A stretch of 64,000 bases of DNA from Gammaproteobacteria bacterium (GTDB lineage: Bacteria; Pseudomonadota; Gammaproteobacteria; HK1), in the NCBI GenBank assembly GCA_022824305.1, contig JAJEAD010000054.1, forward strand, positions 62,001-126,000, given 5' to 3'. The position numbers and the translations under genes are program-made. Each line of letters starts with the position of its first letter. Position 1 is the stretch's first letter. Positions 61,018 to 64,000 of this stretch are shown here, in pieces. The notes beneath the pieces were generated by a model. The model had not been told where the DNA came from. It searched no databases and saw only the letters and a list, made by a program, of their open reading frames with translations.

Positions 61018-62138
61018 TGGGACGCCGCCAACGCCAGAGAGGCGCTGCCATGATGATGTTCGCCCTCGTGTTGACGGCGATTGCGGGTGCGGGAATTCTG
61101 CACAGCCTCGAAACCCGCGCGGCGAGGGACATGGAGTCACGGGGACGGGCGGCGGGAGCCCTGTTCGCGCAGTGGTTCCGGGCCGCACACCACCTCGCGC
61201 AGTCCGAGGAAGCGCACTACCGAAACCTCGTTGCCTTGCACGGCGGCGTGCGAGTACCGAGCAGTGCGATACGAAGCGCGGGGCTGATTCCCGACTGGAT
61301 GTCCATCCGCACCGACGCAGGGCAGACGATCTCCCTCGGCTCGATCGACGACGGGCACGGAGTCCCGATGGCGTTCGCGGTCGCCACACCCCGTCGCGCC
61401 TTGTCCGCCCTGTACCTGGAGAGCTTCGTGGCGGGGGCGGCGGAGAATCAAGCCGGCGACATTGCAGGGCCGGGAAGGAACGCACCGGCATCGCGCTGGC
61501 AACCTGCGATCGAGCGAATGCTGGGGCGCTCCCTCGAGCCCGGCGAGCTGTTTGCGACGGCGGACACGGGAATCGCCAACGACCGCAGGGTGGTCTACCG
61601 ACGAGCGCAACCGGGTCGTGGGGGAGGAGCCCGCATGGAGACTTCCCTCCACTTCGGTGACGGTGCCGGAATCACCGGAGTCGGCGAGCTCGACGCTCTT
61701 GACGCGGAGGTGCAGGAGGGGCTCACAGTGGGAACTCTTCGGACGGGAGCCGGGCTGATCGCCGCGAGCGCGAGGGCGGAAGGAGACGTTCGTACGAGGC
61801 TTGCCGAGAGCGGCGATGTGACAGTGAACACATCGCTGAACGCGAGATATCTGCACACCGGAGTGTTCGGCGCGGGTTCTTTGTCAGTCGAAACGGAGCT
61901 CTCATCGCACCGGGTGCGGTCCTCGGGAGCGCTGTCCGCAGCCGGCACTTCCGTGGTCAACCGCGACCTCGTTTCATTGAACGCGAGAGTCGCAAACCTT
62001 GCCGGCGAGCGGGTGGATGCGTGGGGTGCATCGGGAACCCTTGAAGCGCGCAACCGCGTACAGGCCCGCTACTCGGTCGGAGAGCGCGCCGTGTTCAGCG
62101 GACCGGTAAGCGTGCGGCACGAGTGCGCGGGATGTTGA
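61017..62138 (+). CDS. PilV-like minor pilin/adhesin, first copy
   Basis: A 373-residue protein starting at a GTG that overlaps the pilS stop (TAGTG). The leader VGRRQRQRG is followed by AAMMMFALVLTAIAGAGIL, a prepilin-like signal in which the usual Phe1/Glu5 are missing, so processing by prepilin peptidase is uncertain. The middle (about 40-210) is globular. The C-terminal 160 residues are short strand-turn repeats (VTVNTSLNARYLHTGVF, SLSVETELSSHRVRSSGALS) like a beta-solenoid fibre, ending ECAGC. It resembles R64 PilV, the tip adhesin, and sits before a second such gene. Confidence 0.65.
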   Translation: MGRRQRQRGAAMMMFALVLTAIAGAGILHSLETRAARDMESRGRAAGALFAQWFRAAHHLAQSEEAHYRNLVALHGGVRVPSSAIRSAGLIPDWMSIRTDAGQTISLGSIDDGHGVPMAFAVATPRRALSALYLESFVAGAAENQAGDIAGPGRNAPASRWQPAIERMLGRSLEPGELFATADTGIANDRRVVYRRAQPGRGGGARMETSLHFGDGAGITGVGELDALDAEVQEGLTVGTLRTGAGLIAASARAEGDVRTRLAESGDVTVNTSLNARYLHTGVFGAGSLSVETELSSHRVRSSGALSAAGTSVVNRDLVSLNARVANLAGERVDAWGASGTLEARNRVQARYSVGERAVFSGPVSVRHECAGC

Positions 62139-63256
62139 GGGCCATGCACCGGGAGCGGGGCTTCACGCTCTTCGAGGCGCTGGTGGCTTCCATGCTGCTC
62201 GGGGTGCTCGGGGTGGGAGTGCTGTCCTTCGTTGAGAGCCTGAAGCGGGAGGGACGCCAGGCCGCAGCCGCGCGTGATCTGGGCACTCTCGCACGTGCGG
62301 CCCGTGCTCACGCCGGCCAGGACATCGGGGCCATGCGTGCTGCCGCCGGACCCCTTGGCATGCGGGAACTCGCGGTGTCGGAGCTTCAGGGTTCCGGCTG
62401 GCTGCACCGCGGCTTTCCCGCCGCCAACGATCTCGGACAAGGCTACCGGATCTTTCACCGCCGCACCGGAAGCGACGGCCTCGAAGTCCTGGTCAGCACG
62501 GTGACGCCTCCCGGGGAGGAGCGCGAAATCCCCCTGCGTGCCGGTTACGACTCCGCCGCCGACGTGTTCGTCGGCACGGTGGGACCCTCGGCTCCCACCC
62601 GGCTGCGCGGTCCCACTCTCGATGCCGATGTGTCGCAGTACCAGGACCTCTTCGGAGAACCTTCGCAGGGCGAGATGGCGGCGCTTGGCTCGCTCACCAT
62701 GCGCGCGACCTACGGGAGCCAGCTCTATCGCGTGGCGCTGACGGGATGGGCGGAAGGCAACACGATGCGCACCGATCTCTCCCTCGGAGGAAGAGACTTG
62801 CGCGCGGTCGGAAACCTGGAGGCTCACTCAGCGACGGTGGAGTCGTCCCTGGACGTTCATGGAAACGCCGAAGTACTCGAGGAGCTGGTAGTGGGAGAAG
62901 AACTGACGGTAAGCGGAGCAATGAACGTCGGTGGAACGCTCGAAGTTGCCACCCTTCATGCGAGCGGTGAGATCGAGAGCACGAGCGCGCGAGTGAACGG
63001 CGCATTGCGCTCAAGACGCGCCACGATCTTCGAGGGGGTGGACACGGCATCGCTCACCGTGGACGACCACCTCTCGGCCGCGAGCGCATCGCTCGGTCAA
63101 GTGGTTGCGCGGAATCTCCGCTCGGGAAGGGTGGTGTCGGACGACGTGGAAACCCGAGACGCGGCGGTGCGCATGCTTCGGACGGGGACCATCGAAGCCG
63201 ATCGGGGCATCTATCGCTCCCTGCAGGCGGTGTCGGTGGCGGTGACGGGTGGCTGA
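62132..63256 (+). CDS. pilV: PilV-like minor pilin/adhesin, second copy
   Basis: A 374-residue prepilin with a canonical leader ending HRERG and mature start FTLFEALVASMLLGVLGVGV (Glu5 present). A globular part follows (SGWLHRGFPAANDLG, YRIFHRRTGSDGLEVLVSTV). From about 230 to the end come regular short beta repeats of the form VGEELTVSGAMNVGGTLEVA and LTVDDHLSAASASLGQVVAR. R64 PilV has a constant prepilin part and a variable tip; here no inverted shufflon repeats were found. The ATG at 62132 overlaps the previous stop; an ATG at 62144 is an alternative. Confidence 0.75.
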   Translation: MLRAMHRERGFTLFEALVASMLLGVLGVGVLSFVESLKREGRQAAAARDLGTLARAARAHAGQDIGAMRAAAGPLGMRELAVSELQGSGWLHRGFPAANDLGQGYRIFHRRTGSDGLEVLVSTVTPPGEEREIPLRAGYDSAADVFVGTVGPSAPTRLRGPTLDADVSQYQDLFGEPSQGEMAALGSLTMRATYGSQLYRVALTGWAEGNTMRTDLSLGGRDLRAVGNLEAHSATVESSLDVHGNAEVLEELVVGEELTVSGAMNVGGTLEVATLHASGEIESTSARVNGALRSRRATIFEGVDTASLTVDDHLSAASASLGQVVARNLRSGRVVSDDVETRDAAVRMLRTGTIEADRGIYRSLQAVSVAVTGG

Positions 63257-63272
63257 GCCCGGAGACTTCAGG

Positions 63273-63569
63273 ATGAAGGCGCACATCTCGTGGGTGGTGG
63301 GAGTCGCGCTGTGCTTGCTCGCGGAGGCGGGAAGCGCGGAGGCTGTCGCCCCGGTCCACACGCTCAAGGAAGAGACGGCGCGATTGCGGGCCGAACTGGT
63401 GGTTCTCCGGCGCATCCGCTCCGCTCAGCGGGAACTCATTGAATGGGTTCGAGTATCCGAGGATGCTCGGGTCAGGGGACTCCCGGCGGAAATCTGCGAA
63501 GCGTCCGCGCTCCGGGGTCTGTGTCCCCGACTCCATCTCACGTTCTCGATCAGGGAGGATTCATCGTGA
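63273..63569 (+). CDS. Small exported helical protein of the pilus operon
   Basis: A 98-residue protein with a signal peptide (about 1-24, ending SAEA). The mature part is mostly helical and charged (LKEETARLRAELVVLRRIRSAQREL), with two cysteines in ICEASALRGLCPRL. GGAG lies eight bases before the ATG at 63273; a GTG at 63249 inside the previous gene is less likely. No family is recognised. In R64 a small PilM precedes the secretin gene pilN, and this gene also precedes a secretin-like gene, but I see no sequence likeness I could defend. Confidence 0.55.
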   Translation: MKAHISWVVGVALCLLAEAGSAEAVAPVHTLKEETARLRAELVVLRRIRSAQRELIEWVRVSEDARVRGLPAEICEASALRGLCPRLHLTFSIREDSS

Positions 63570-64000
63570 AGGCAGGACGAATCTGGGTTGCCTGTGCCGC
63601 GTTGCTGGCCGGCTGCGTGCCGCTGGGACTCGCGCCCGGGAAAATCGAGTCGAGAGCGGTCGCGGAAAAGGGAGCGAGCCACGCTCTCGACGAAGCGCGG
63701 CCGACGGCGCGCGTCAGGCAGCGGCTCCACGCATTGCCCGAAGCAGTGGCGCAAAGCGAGATCGAGTTCGGCAACGCCCGCGCGCTCGAAGTGTCGAGGA
63801 TCGCCGCGCGTCTGTCCGAGACTCTTGGCGTCGAAGTGATTCTGGAGGAACGCGGAACACGGGGTGACGGGCGGACGGCAGGTCCCCCGATCCCGGTTGC
63901 ATCGAGGAGCACGGTGGGCAGGGTGCTCGACGAGATGTCCGCACATTCCGGCTACGCATGGGAGTGGGAGGAAGACACGGGCTCGGGGGCCGGCCGGCTC
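63566..64000 (+). CDS. Second PilN-like lipoprotein, truncated by the window edge
   Basis: The start GTG at 63566 overlaps the previous stop (GTGA), and the frame is open to the end of the window (145 residues seen). A lipoprotein signal ends AALLAGC (Cys17). The following text is arranged like the N-terminal part of the secretin at 51748: a helical lead with ALPEAVAQSEIEFGNARAL, then LSETLGVEVILEE and VGRVLDEMSAHSGYAWEWE. This last stretch matches LSELLDEWTSELGYEWSYR of the first protein in position and pattern. It is most likely the beginning of another secretin or of a secretin-like N0 protein. The rest lies outside the window. Confidence 0.6.
   Translation, partial: MKAGRIWVACAALLAGCVPLGLAPGKIESRAVAEKGASHALDEARPTARVRQRLHALPEAVAQSEIEFGNARALEVSRIAARLSETLGVEVILEERGTRGDGRTAGPPIPVASRSTVGRVLDEMSAHSGYAWEWEEDTGSGAGRL

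Noticed and set aside
61017..63256. A shufflon (invertible pilV tip segments)
   Set aside because: I looked for repeated inverted sequences around the second PilV-like tail and for a Rci-like recombinase; none was found within the window.

Overview
The window is a GC-rich bacterial chromosome segment, with G or C in most third codon positions and many GTG starts. It looks proteobacterial: it carries a ThiBPQ thiamine transporter behind a THI-box, ETF:ubiquinone oxidoreductase, BKACE and L-carnitine dehydrogenase genes, a DUF1640 protein and an R64-type IVb pilus operon. I cannot place it to genus. The load of osmolyte, betaine and amide catabolism genes would suit a heterotroph or host-associated marine proteobacterium, but that is inference. 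I saw no rRNA, tRNA, CRISPR array, insertion sequence or integrase.

Region 1 (1-9.1 kb) holds small-molecule catabolism. It has a SnoaL-like protein, a creatinase/ectoine-hydrolase-like M24 protein without the usual metal ligands, an AruI-like thiamine-diphosphate decarboxylase, a DMSP-lyase-family cupin, a TauD-type dioxygenase and a glutathione S-transferase. A convergent pair for carnitine breakdown follows: a BKACE-type dehydrocarnitine cleavage enzyme and L-carnitine dehydrogenase. Region 2 (9.2-19 kb) is mostly housekeeping: GDYXXLXY and DUF2157 membrane proteins, cardiolipin synthase, thiBPQ with its TPP riboswitch, surE and a tandem universal stress protein.

Region 3 (19.4-33.7 kb) is again catabolic. 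It has an acyl-CoA ligase, an amidohydrolase next to a PRISE-like reductase, a maleate isomerase/Asp-Glu racemase-family enzyme, an MFS carrier, and an overlapping DadA-like oxidase plus phytanoyl-CoA-dioxygenase-like pair. It ends with a tight four-gene unit encoding both subunits of an N,N-dimethylformamidase-like enzyme, an SDR and an acyl-CoA ligase. Region 4 (33.7-51.5 kb) starts with a 1105-residue fusion of an EndoQ-like PHP nuclease and a UvrD-type helicase. Acetyl-CoA synthetase and two glyoxalase-fold proteins follow, then an electron-transfer block: ETF-QO, a DmdC-like acyl-CoA dehydrogenase, a dimethylglycine/sarcosine dehydrogenase-like flavoprotein and a DgcA-like iron-sulfur flavoprotein. 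A citrate synthase diverges from this block.

Region 5 (51.7 kb to the right edge) is one co-directional operon with most genes overlapping by 1-7 bases. It encodes a type IVb pilus of the R64/PilNOPQRSV type: secretin, PilO, PilP, ATPase, inner-membrane platform, major pilin and two successive PilV-like minor pilins. It also carries two extra exported proteins, one cysteine-rich and one with a DsbA-like fold but no CXXC, that I do not know from the R64 system. At the right edge a second PilN-like lipoprotein begins and is cut by the window. This operon, the EndoQ-UvrD fusion and the dimethylformamidase/acyl-CoA-ligase unit are the most worthwhile places to look.
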